Shown here piece after piece: positions 49,185 to 58,979 of a DNA stretch of 64,000 bases. Below the pieces are notes generated by a model, which saw only the letters and a program-made list of their open reading frames with translations, was not told the DNA's origin and ran no database searches. The stretch lies in the NCBI RefSeq assembly GCF_900108455.1, contig NZ_FNWS01000001.1, positions 248,001-312,000 on the forward strand, written 5' to 3'. Source of the DNA: Fructobacillus pseudoficulneus (lineage in GTDB: Bacteria > Bacillota > Bacilli > Lactobacillales > Lactobacillaceae). Positions within the stretch are counted from its first letter, which is position 1; every line of letters starts with the position of its first letter. Made by a program: the position numbers and the translations under genes.

Positions 49185-49309
49185 CAAAAGAAAAGCGCTC
49201 AGGGACAACCCAAAGCGCTTTGCAAGTTGCCTATCTTACAGAATTACCACCGTGCGAATGCCGGTTGGTGCAGGTTCACCGTGCTGTATCACTTCCCTGC
49301 TCTTGATAG
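49185..49309 (-). promoter_or_regulatory. SAM-I (S-box) riboswitch and terminator upstream of metK
   Basis: On the minus strand CTATCAAGAG opens the aptamer. P1 is CTATC/GATAG (49309-49305 with 49235-49231), P2 GCAGG/CCTGC encloses GGTGAA, and CACCAACC pairs with GGTGGTAATTC as P3, matching S-box GGCAACC and GGTGCTAATTC. Downstream AAAGCGCT/AGCGCTTT followed by TCTTTTG (49221-49185) is the terminator. Predicted: SAM binding gives termination. Confidence 0.82.
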
Positions 49310-49317
49310 TTATGTAA

Positions 49318-49358
49318 TTTATAATTTATATTCTACATGATAGAATAAGAAATAGCAA
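49318..49358. promoter_or_regulatory. Symmetric bidirectional promoter between metK and the membrane-protein gene
   Basis: TATTCTA-CATGA-TAGAATA (49329-49347) is a 19-bp palindrome holding a -10 TAGAAT on each strand. Minus: TTGCTA (49358-49353), 17 nt, TAGAAT, giving the metK leader. Plus: TTTATA (49318-49323), 17 nt, TAGAAT (49341-49346). Confidence 0.55.
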
Positions 49359-49375
49359 TTATCCTCGAGGTTCTA

Positions 49376-50260
49376 ATGACAAAAGAAGAGAACACACAAT
49401 ATGCTGCCGACCAAAGCAATTCGGGTGCAAGCCCCTCGGCAGAAGAACATTTACAAGACAAAACGGCCGATTTCTTTTCCAGGTCCAACCGTCGCCAGCA
49501 AGCAAAAGGCGGCGGCAGTAATGCCAGGAACCAGCAGCAGTCGGCAACGAGTATTCCAAGTCCAAGCCCTTATACCATTCCGGCGGTGACAATCGGGCTC
49601 AACATTGTCTGGTGGCAGCAACCGCTGATTTACCACCAAGCCTGGCAAAATGCACAAAACTGGCACATTTGGTCATTAATTGCCTACTCACTACTAACCG
49701 CTCTAGCACTAGCCTTTCAGATACAAAACCGCTTTGGTAAGACCGACCACCGCGCCTGGTTGGCTTTGGCCGCTTCACTAATTGTCGTGGTCAATTCACA
49801 ACTGCGGTCACGGTTTGAAATTCTCTTTTTGCTTCTGCTCTTTATCGCTTTTTTGCTGATTTTGCCAATCCGCTCACTGCAGCTGCAAAACGCCTTGGGG
49901 ATGTTTGGGCTGAGCGTCCTTTTGACCTTTACGGTGCCAATTTGTATTACTTACTTGGCCAACAACTATGTGTCACCGGAGTTTTTGCAACAATCTTGGC
50001 TCTTAGTCTTTGCCAGCCTCTTTTATTTTACCCCGCTCTTTCTACCATCGGTAAAGGGCCGGCAGTTGGAATTATTGACGGCGCCACTCTTCTTAATTGC
50101 CCTTTTTTGGTCACAAGGCTTTGGCATCTTGGCCGGTCTGGCAGCTTTCTTTGCTATCGCCGCTTTCTTGTTAACCTTTATCCGGCCGCTAACCTATCAG
50201 TATCAGCCCATAATGGCGGTCTTAGGCCTGATTGCGACAACCATGCTCTTTTACCACTAA
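49376..50260 (+). CDS. Polytopic membrane protein, unknown
   Basis: 294 residues, not recognised. The first ~60 are hydrophilic, Ser/Gln/Asn-rich and probably disordered (cytosolic), followed by about 7-8 hydrophobic helices, e.g. IWSLIAYSLLTALALAF, LLLLFIAFLLILPI, LLVFASLFYFTPLFLP, ending at the last helix MAVLGLIATTMLFYH. No charged or catalytic motif stands out. GAGG precedes ATG 49376. Single gene with its own terminator. Confidence 0.8.
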   Translation: MTKEENTQYAADQSNSGASPSAEEHLQDKTADFFSRSNRRQQAKGGGSNARNQQQSATSIPSPSPYTIPAVTIGLNIVWWQQPLIYHQAWQNAQNWHIWSLIAYSLLTALALAFQIQNRFGKTDHRAWLALAASLIVVVNSQLRSRFEILFLLLLFIAFLLILPIRSLQLQNALGMFGLSVLLTFTVPICITYLANNYVSPEFLQQSWLLVFASLFYFTPLFLPSVKGRQLELLTAPLFLIALFWSQGFGILAGLAAFFAIAAFLLTFIRPLTYQYQPIMAVLGLIATTMLFYH

Positions 50261-50265
50261 ACAAA

Positions 50266-50300
50266 ACAAAACCCGCTAATCAGTTGATTAGCGGGTTTTA
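50266..50300. terminator. Bidirectional terminator before camS
   Basis: AAACCCGCTAATCA-GT-TGATTAGCGGGTTT, a 14-bp near-perfect stem between converging genes. Confidence 0.92.
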
Positions 50301-50307
50301 TCTTGCT

Positions 50308-51450
50308 TTAGTAAAGTCGAGTAATTGTATAAGACTTATCATCCGACTTACGGACCAAAATAGCTTGAATTTCGTTAGCCGTTTGCACCTTAATTTGTAC
50401 CGGTGCCGATGAAGGCAAGAACTTCAAGGCAGAGGCTGAAATATAATCGGTAAAGGCGTTGATTTCAGTTTGTGAATAGAACTGGGTTGTCACCGTGACG
50501 TTCATCGATGACAGCTTGTTATTCGTAAACTTCGCCACGGCGGTTGCACCAGCGATATTTGGGAAGAAATTCGTAATATCGTTCTTAAAGTTGGTAAAGC
50601 CAGAATTTTCATCCGAACCAAGGGTTGATGTATCCGTTGATTCCTTTGGTAAGACGATTGACTTTTCATTAATGCTTGACCAGTCACCCAAGTCCGTCCC
50701 GGACTTAGAAGTGGCTTCGGCGTAGAATGATCCTGGAGCCAAAGAATCCTCTGGTGCCGTATCATACATCGCCAAGACAATCGGAATATTCTTACCAACA
50801 CCCTGTTGTTCACGAATCTTCTTGATCAACTTGGGCGCTATCTTTTGCCCATAAGCAATCCGGTCTTTGTCTGAGATGGTTTGATAATAAGTCGTACCAT
50901 ACTGTTCCTTTTGGTAGGCATCCTGGCTGTTCATCGCCACACCAACAACCATACCGGCCAAGCGCAAGTTATTGCCATCCTTGGTCATGAAGTCTTGTTC
51001 CGTTAGCGTCTGAACGTAGATTGGGTTACGACTATCATCCGTCTTGCCGTTATCCTTTGGATTCAAACCATCGGAATCGCTATCCGTTTGCCGAGCCAAC
51101 AAAGAATTCACAGTATCAGCATCCAAATACTGGCCTTCCTGGAAAATGTAGCGACCAGTCTTAAAGTGTGATTTTGATAGGTTCAACAGTGAAGATTCAA
51201 AATCCTTTGTGTCGAGCGTGTTATTTAACGAGGTCGCCGTGATTCCACGGGCAGCCGACGTCAAATAATGACCATCCTTAATCACCGTTTGGTAATCACC
51301 AGCTGAGTTTTGCGTCAACTGGATTCCCTTGGTCTTTGAGGTACTCGTCCCCACCTGACCTAAGTTAATAAAATAAAAGAAGGCCCCTAAGATGATGATG
51401 ACCGCCAGGCCAATCATCAGATAGCCACGTTTTGAAATCCGTTTTAACAT
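50308..51450 (-). CDS. camS: CamS sex-pheromone-precursor family protein
   Basis: 380 residues of the CamS family, whose signal peptides give cAM373-like pheromones in enterococci and staphylococci; the body's role is unknown. An N-terminal hydrophobic segment (about 10-29) is followed by the extracellular domain (NPIYVQTLTEQDFM, LRLAGMVVGVAMN, PIVLAMYDTAPEDSLAPGSFYA). Members are normally lipoproteins, but no lipobox cysteine exists here, so it should be a TM-anchored protein. Last gene of pcrA-ligA-camS, the usual order. Confidence 0.9.
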   Translation of the reverse strand: MLKRISKRGYLMIGLAVIIILGAFFYFINLGQVGTSTSKTKGIQLTQNSAGDYQTVIKDGHYLTSAARGITATSLNNTLDTKDFESSLLNLSKSHFKTGRYIFQEGQYLDADTVNSLLARQTDSDSDGLNPKDNGKTDDSRNPIYVQTLTEQDFMTKDGNNLRLAGMVVGVAMNSQDAYQKEQYGTTYYQTISDKDRIAYGQKIAPKLIKKIREQQGVGKNIPIVLAMYDTAPEDSLAPGSFYAEATSKSGTDLGDWSSINEKSIVLPKESTDTSTLGSDENSGFTNFKNDITNFFPNIAGATAVAKFTNNKLSSMNVTVTTQFYSQTEINAFTDYISASALKFLPSSAPVQIKVQTANEIQAILVRKSDDKSYTITRLY

Positions 51451-51521
51451 TGTTCTTCCTCTAATTTTGCCTCAACCGGCCGACTAAGCCGTGAAACAGC
51501 AGTCAGCAAACTGAGACGAAG

Positions 51522-53594
<2,073 letters not shown>

Positions 53595-55847
53595 TTAATT
53601 TATTTTTTCAATTGGGGCAAAGGCGGCCAAAAGCTGCTTGATTCCGTCTTCTGGGAAGGCAACCTTTAGTTCTTGATCCGTGGCTTCACCCGTTACCGAG
53701 ACCACCGTTCCGACTCCCCACTTTTTGTGAGAAACCTTATCACCAGCCTGCCACATGACCCCTTCGGCACCAGTGGTGTTCGCCGTTTTCTTTTGCACTG
53801 GACTAGCCGTTTTTGCCCCACCTTGGTAAGTGGTACTGGTTGCCCGCAAGAACTTTGACGACAAGCCGGCTTGCACGCCAGAACCACCAGCCGGATAGGC
53901 TTGATCAATCAATTTTGGCGAAATTTCGTCAATAAATCGTGACGGCTGGTTGGCCTGCGTTCGGCCGTAAAGCAAACGAGAGAAAGCGTTCGTCAAATAC
54001 AGCTTCTTTTCTGCCCGAGTAATCCCAACATAGGCCAAGCGCCGTTCTTCTTCCAATAAATCCTCGTCTTGAGCCGACCGGCCTAATGGGAACAGCCCCT
54101 CTTCCAAGCCAATCAAAAAGACAATTGGGAATTCCAGTCCCTTGGCCGCGTGCAGCGTCATCAGGGTCACTGACCCACTATCTTCCTCGACATTGTCCAA
54201 ATCAGCCATCAAAGCCGTCGAACCAAGAAAGTCGGTCAACGGATTAACTGCATCCTCGGCCTGGGCATCATACTTGTCATCAAATTCCTTGGTAACCGAC
54301 AGGAATTCGTCCAAGTTTTCCAAACGAGATTGTGATTCTGGGTCTGATTTGTCCTGCAATTCCTTGCGGTAACCAGACTGGTCCAAAATCAAATCAGTTA
54401 ATTCAGAAACGGTTAAAAACTCAGCCTGTTGCGCAAAGTTATGCACCATTTCGGCAAAGGCCAGCAACTTTGTCACCGCCGCCGGGCGAATGTCCTGGGC
54501 CAATTCAATTTGATCGATGGCCGCTAACATTGGCAAATCCATCTGGTTAGCAAAGCTAAAGAGACGGTCAACCGTTGATTGGCCGATCGCCCGCTTGGGC
54601 ACGTTGATAATTCGTTCCAAGGCCGCGTTATCGGCTGGGTTGGCAACCAAGGACAGGTAAGCCATGATGTCCAAGATTTCCTTACGGTCATAGAACTTAT
54701 GACCACCAACAATCGTATAGGGCATATTGGCCTTGACTAAGGCTTCTTCCATTGCCCGCGACTGCGCGTTGGTTCGGTACAAGATGGCAAAGTCAGATAG
54801 CGACTTCTTGTCTTCGCGCTGCCCCTTTTGAATTTGGCCCAAAACATAGTAGGCTTCATCCTGGGCTGACTGGGCCCGGTAATAGGTAATCTTATCGCCA
54901 GTCCCATTTTCCGTCCAGAGCTTCTTTGGCACCCGTTCGTTATTATGGTTAATCACATCATTGGCGGCATCCAAAATCGACTGCGTTGACCGGTAATTTT
55001 GTTCCAAGAAAACCGACTTCGCCTGTGGCCAGTCTTTTTCAAAGTTCAAAATATTTTGCATGTTGGCCCCACGCCAGCCATAAATCGACTGGTCGGCATC
55101 CCCAACAACCGCCAAATTCTTTGAGCCCTGGGCCAGCATGTTGACAATCTTATACTGGGCATCGTTAGTGTCCTGGTACTCATCAACGTGAATGTAGCGG
55201 AACTGGTCTTGGTAGCGTTGCAAGACCTCCGGCGCTTTTTCAAACAATTCGATGGTTAACATAATCAAATCATCAAAGTCGACTGATTGAGCCTGACGGA
55301 GTGCCTTTTGGTATGAAAAATAAACTTCCGCCACTCGTTCTTCATAAAAATTAGCGGCTTGTTCTTGGTAATCCTTCGCCGTTAACAAGTCGTTCTTAGC
55401 ATTAGAAATCGTTCCCAAAATCGTTCGTGGATCATACTGGCTGGTATCCAAATTCAAATCATTGATAACCCGCTTCACTAAAGTCTTTTGAGCCGAGCCA
55501 TCTAAAATCGTGAAGTTCTTACCCAGACCAATTTGCTCGCCATCTCGACGTAAAATGCGGACGGCCAAGGCGTGGAAGGTCGAAACCCAGATTGACTGGG
55601 CCAATTCGGCATCCACCAGTCGACCAATTCGTTCACGCATTTCACGGGCAGCCTTATTGGTAAAGGTGATGGCCAAAATCCGCCATGGTGCCACGTTCAA
55701 ATCTTCAATCAAGTGGGCGACCCGGTGGGTCAAGACCCGGGTCTTACCAGACCCAGCACCAGCCATAATTAAAAGCGGCCCTTCCGTAGTTGCGACCGCT
55801 TCGGCTTGCTTGCTATTCATTCCCTGTGTTAGTTCTTCAACAGTCAT
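53595..55847 (-). CDS. pcrA: ATP-dependent DNA helicase PcrA
   Basis: 750 residues of UvrD/Rep-type 3'-5' helicase. Walker A AGAGSGKT (about 29-36), VDEYQDTNDAQY, DADQSIYGWRGA, TLHAAKGLEFPIVFL and RRLAYVGITRAEKKLYL. A C-terminal Tudor-like domain (VSHKKWGVGTVVS) contacts RNA polymerase in relatives. Extended -10 TGATAGAAT upstream. First gene of pcrA-ligA-camS. Confidence 0.97.
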   Translation of the reverse strand: MTVEELTQGMNSKQAEAVATTEGPLLIMAGAGSGKTRVLTHRVAHLIEDLNVAPWRILAITFTNKAAREMRERIGRLVDAELAQSIWVSTFHALAVRILRRDGEQIGLGKNFTILDGSAQKTLVKRVINDLNLDTSQYDPRTILGTISNAKNDLLTAKDYQEQAANFYEERVAEVYFSYQKALRQAQSVDFDDLIMLTIELFEKAPEVLQRYQDQFRYIHVDEYQDTNDAQYKIVNMLAQGSKNLAVVGDADQSIYGWRGANMQNILNFEKDWPQAKSVFLEQNYRSTQSILDAANDVINHNNERVPKKLWTENGTGDKITYYRAQSAQDEAYYVLGQIQKGQREDKKSLSDFAILYRTNAQSRAMEEALVKANMPYTIVGGHKFYDRKEILDIMAYLSLVANPADNAALERIINVPKRAIGQSTVDRLFSFANQMDLPMLAAIDQIELAQDIRPAAVTKLLAFAEMVHNFAQQAEFLTVSELTDLILDQSGYRKELQDKSDPESQSRLENLDEFLSVTKEFDDKYDAQAEDAVNPLTDFLGSTALMADLDNVEEDSGSVTLMTLHAAKGLEFPIVFLIGLEEGLFPLGRSAQDEDLLEEERRLAYVGITRAEKKLYLTNAFSRLLYGRTQANQPSRFIDEISPKLIDQAYPAGGSGVQAGLSSKFLRATSTTYQGGAKTASPVQKKTANTTGAEGVMWQAGDKVSHKKWGVGTVVSVTGEATDQELKVAFPEDGIKQLLAAFAPIEKIN

Positions 55848-55996
55848 TTTGCCATCCTAAATCGTTTTAATCACTGGTCCTATTCTATCATAATTGGCCG
55901 CTATTTTTGTGGCCGGACCCGTGCTAAGAAAAGCAGTTCATGATTTACTTTTGCGCCAATTTCCGTTATTTTAACAGTAACTGAAAGGGTTAAAAA

Positions 55997-57148
55997 ATGG
56001 CAGATACAGTACCAACAATCCAACTTGGCAAAACATTTTACTTGAAGCGACCAATTAACGCTACAATCGACCAAATCTTTGCACCGCACTTGCTCCTGGT
56101 GGGCCAAACTGGTGCCGGTAAATCAACCACGCTCAAGCAAATTAGTCGACAACTCTTCGCCAACAAGGCCGGGCAAATTATTTTTGACCCCACTGGCGAA
56201 TTTGCGGCCCAAGAAAGCCAGCAAATCAAGTATATTTTGGGTGACAACGTCTTCTTTGACCTGAGCCGACTGAACGCTAACGAATTAATTGCCGCCCTCG
56301 ACCTACACTGGGATAATTCTTTGGCCGACCGCCTCAGCCATGCTCAATCAGGATTACGAATTGCCCGCTACATCCTCGCTGGTCAAGAGACCCTCTGGGA
56401 TGGACAAAAGCATACCAATGCGGAGTTCTTTGACCTCAAAGAACAACTCTTTGCCAGTCAATGGGATTATCCCCTTCATCTTCTCGCTCAGCAAATGCAG
56501 CAAGACCTAGCTGCCGACCAAGCTCAGAACCGACTGACCGAGCAGCAATCGCGCAACTGCCAACAAGAAATCAACCGCCTCGCCGACCGCTTGAGCGACC
56601 CTCGTTTGAAAACGATTGCACCAAACCAAGACCAATCAAAAACCAAGTACGACCTGGTTTATCTCTTACAGTTAGCCGCCGCTAAAGCCAACTATGGCGC
56701 CAAAATCACCATCAACTTAGCTCAACTAAAGGAACTCGGTCCCCTTCAGGCAGCCATTATGTCTGCCGCTTGGCAACAGCTTTTGCTTTTCCAAACAAAG
56801 GCCAACAAGAAAAAGGCCGTTTACCTTCTGATTGATGAGGGGCACCGCTTTTTAACCGCTGACCAAGAAGACCGGCAAAACGGCTTAGCCCAAATTTTGC
56901 GAGAAGGGCGTAAGGAACAACTCTTCGTTGCCTTTGCCTCCCAATCACCGCTCGACCTGCCACCAGCTTTATTGGGACAGTTTTCCACCCTGATTTGCCA
57001 TCGCCTGGTCAACCCAGCTGAATGGCGGCAATTGCCGCTACTATGGCCAACGGTACGCTTAACAAAAAAGATTGCCCGCCTCGAAACCGGTCAAGCCTTG
57101 ATCAAACTCGGCCGACAAAAAGAAAAGTTCGGACAAATTGAACTCTAA
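55997..57148 (+). CDS. HerA/DUF87-like P-loop ATPase, orphan
   Basis: 383 residues of the HerA-FtsK superfamily. A short N-terminal beta segment, Walker A GQTGAGKST (36-44), Walker B AVYLLIDEGHRF near 280, and sensor-like FASQSPLDLPPALLGQFSTLICHRL. The Gln-rich helical region about 160-210 is an insertion between the Walker motifs. Such ATPases translocate DNA, often with NurA, SIR2 or other nucleases; none is adjacent here. AAAGGG before ATG 55997. Divergent from pcrA. Role unknown. Confidence 0.75.
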   Translation: MADTVPTIQLGKTFYLKRPINATIDQIFAPHLLLVGQTGAGKSTTLKQISRQLFANKAGQIIFDPTGEFAAQESQQIKYILGDNVFFDLSRLNANELIAALDLHWDNSLADRLSHAQSGLRIARYILAGQETLWDGQKHTNAEFFDLKEQLFASQWDYPLHLLAQQMQQDLAADQAQNRLTEQQSRNCQQEINRLADRLSDPRLKTIAPNQDQSKTKYDLVYLLQLAAAKANYGAKITINLAQLKELGPLQAAIMSAAWQQLLLFQTKANKKKAVYLLIDEGHRFLTADQEDRQNGLAQILREGRKEQLFVAFASQSPLDLPPALLGQFSTLICHRLVNPAEWRQLPLLWPTVRLTKKIARLETGQALIKLGRQKEKFGQIEL

Positions 57149-57154
57149 ATCAAA

Positions 57155-57214
57155 TAAAAAACACGTTGACAGCCAACTTGAACGCAATCACTTTGCTGGC
57201 AAAACGTGTTTTTT
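57155..57214. terminator. Bidirectional terminator between the HerA-like gene and the glucosaminidase gene
   Basis: AAAAACACGTT ... AACGTGTTTTT encloses GCCA/TGGC and a 20-odd-nt loop, with T runs both sides. The loop is long for a terminator. Confidence 0.7.
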
Positions 57215-57875
57215 ATTTACTTTTCCGGTCAGTCCCCATTTTTTCAGCTAAATCAAAGCGCTGCAGGTACCAATGCTCAATCACTTGTACCAATTTTTCA
57301 GCATAGGACGGGTCAGTGGCATAACCATCCTGAACCAGAGCCGCAGCGGCGGCCTTATAGTCCTTGGCGGCAATCACATGCTCATATTGGTTGGCATTCC
57401 ACTGTGTGCCCTTGGAGAGCAGCTGGGCATGGGCCTCCATTGACTGTTGCCAAGTTTTGTAGCTGGCAAACTTTTGATCAACTTCAATCCATTTGCCATT
57501 TTCATATTCCTTCGTTGGCACCACGACACCAGCTTGGTCGGCCGAAGCCTTAATCCCGTAAAGATTATTATTGTCTTTCGCTAGCGATGACTGGTTCCAG
57601 TCCGATTCGAGGATTGCCTGGGCTAAAGAAATTGAGGCAAAAATATGGTATTTGTGCTGCATCTTTTGGGCATAGGGTGCCCAGGTTTGGATTTGCTTTT
57701 CTTTTTGTTGAGTCTGAATCACAATTTGGTCTTTTTTCGCCGTCATCGACTGGCTTAAGAGGACAGTCGAGCCAATCAGGCCGGCAAAAACCAAGAGGAC
57801 CATGTAATGAATCCGTCGTTTTTTCTTCGCCTTTGGCAAAGAAAACCACTTTCTCTTTTTTCGCTTCTTCGCCAA
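57213..57875 (-). CDS. GH73 N-acetylglucosaminidase (LytG-like autolysin)
   Basis: 220 residues: very basic cytosolic N-terminus, signal anchor (about 24-42), then a GH73 domain with the catalytic glutamate E90 in AQAILESDWNQSSLA, and NNLYGIKA, FASYKTWQQSMEAHAQLL, GYATDPSYAEKL. Cleaves peptidoglycan glycan strands; no LysM or other wall-binding repeats, so membrane-tethered. TTG start 57875 with AGGAGG at 7 nt. Own strong promoter. Confidence 0.92.
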   Translation of the reverse strand: MAKKRKKRKWFSLPKAKKKRRIHYMVLLVFAGLIGSTVLLSQSMTAKKDQIVIQTQQKEKQIQTWAPYAQKMQHKYHIFASISLAQAILESDWNQSSLAKDNNNLYGIKASADQAGVVVPTKEYENGKWIEVDQKFASYKTWQQSMEAHAQLLSKGTQWNANQYEHVIAAKDYKAAAAALVQDGYATDPSYAEKLVQVIEHWYLQRFDLAEKMGTDRKSK

Positions 57876-57924
57876 AAGTGCCTCCTAACAATTAGAATGA
57901 TTTTATCGTGAATAGAATATAGCT

Positions 57925-57953
57925 AGTATACCCCTTTCTAAAATTTTTGCCAA
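57925..57953 (-). promoter_or_regulatory. Glucosaminidase gene promoter
   Basis: TTGGCA (57953-57948), 17-nt spacer, TATACT (57930-57925). Confidence 0.75.
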
Positions 57954-57964
57954 AGTTTAGATTC

Positions 57965-57995
57965 AAAGAAAAAATCCAACGAAAATGTTGGATTT
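57965..57995 (-). terminator. Terminator of the pyrimidine operon
   Basis: AAATCCAAC-6-GTTGGATTT followed by TTTC TTTG on the minus strand, about 45 nt after the pyrD stop. Confidence 0.85.
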
Positions 57996-58040
57996 ACTCA
58001 TCAAGATTATTTGGAAAAATCTAGCAAACGCGCACCAGTC

Positions 58041-58976
58041 TTAAAGCTCTTTCAACTGGCCGCGGAAGTCGTCCAAGGTCTGATAACCCTTAGCGGCCAT
58101 GATTTCCTTTAATTCGGCTGCTAGGCGGTCGTAGACGCCAAGTCCTTCCTTCATCACCTGAGTTCCCACCGAAACCAAGTCCGCTCCACACAAAATGTGG
58201 GCAAAGACGTCGGCCCCAGTCGTCACCCCACCGGTTCCCAAAACCTTAATGCTTGGGTTTAACCGTTGGCGCAAAGCGCGAACATTGGCTAAGGCAGTTG
58301 GCAAAACCATGGCCCCACCAAGGCCACCAAAGCCGCCCTTGGCCTTGGTCACCACTTGTTCCTTTTCAACATCGACCCACAGCCCATTCCCAACGGAATT
58401 GATGGTATTGACATGGGTCAATGGGTACTTGTTCAAAACTTTAGCAATTTGATCAAAGTGAACTAAGTCAAAGTATGGTGGCAACTTGACCCCAAGGGGC
58501 TTCGTGTAAAAACTAAAGACCTCGCTCAAGACCTGATCAGTAGCCTCAAAGTCATAGGCCAACTGCGGTTCCCCAACAATGTTTGGACAAGAAAGGTTTA
58601 ATTCGGTTGGCCCTTGGTAATCCGAAGCCTGCAACTTCTTTAGCAAGGTAATCGCATCGGCAGCAGACAGAGCAGCAACCGACAAAATCGTTGGCTTTTG
58701 CTGGTCTTCTAGGACATAGTCCAGGTAAAAGTCATAACCCAAGTTAGGCAAGCCCATTGAATTAATCGAACCATTGGCCAAATCATGGTAACGCGGATTT
58801 GGATTTCCCTCACGAGCTTGGAGGGTGGCAGACTTGGTCACCATCGCCCCCAAATTACTGGTATTGGCCAGGTCGTTTAATTCTTCTTTGGTTTGGCAGT
58901 GCACGCCAGAAGCGTTCAACAATGGGCTCTGTAAACTTTGGCCAAACAGGTCGGCACTCAAATCAATTTCCGTCAT
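58041..58976 (-). CDS. pyrD: Dihydroorotate dehydrogenase, class 1A (fumarate)
   Basis: 311 residues, soluble FMN enzyme using fumarate as acceptor. The class 1 base is cysteine C130 in [17 protein letters not shown], the same position as in Lactococcus PyrDA. No partner pyrK is present and length fits the 1A homodimer. [21 protein letters not shown] and [11 protein letters not shown] complete the family. GGAG in the carB tail serves as SD. Oxidises dihydroorotate to orotate without respiration, suiting a fermenter. Confidence 0.95.
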   Translation of the reverse strand: MTEIDLSADLFGQSLQSPLLNASGVHCQTKEELNDLANTSNLGAMVTKSATLQAREGNPNPRYHDLANGSINSMGLPNLGYDFYLDYVLEDQQKPTILSVAALSAADAITLLKKLQASDYQGPTELNLSCPNIVGEPQLAYDFEATDQVLSEVFSFYTKPLGVKLPPYFDLVHFDQIAKVLNKYPLTHVNTINSVGNGLWVDVEKEQVVTKAKGGFGGLGGAMVLPTALANVRALRQRLNPSIKVLGTGGVTTGADVFAHILCGADLVSVGTQVMKEGLGVYDRLAAELKEIMAAKGYQTLDDFRGQLKEL

Positions 58977-58979
58977 GGT

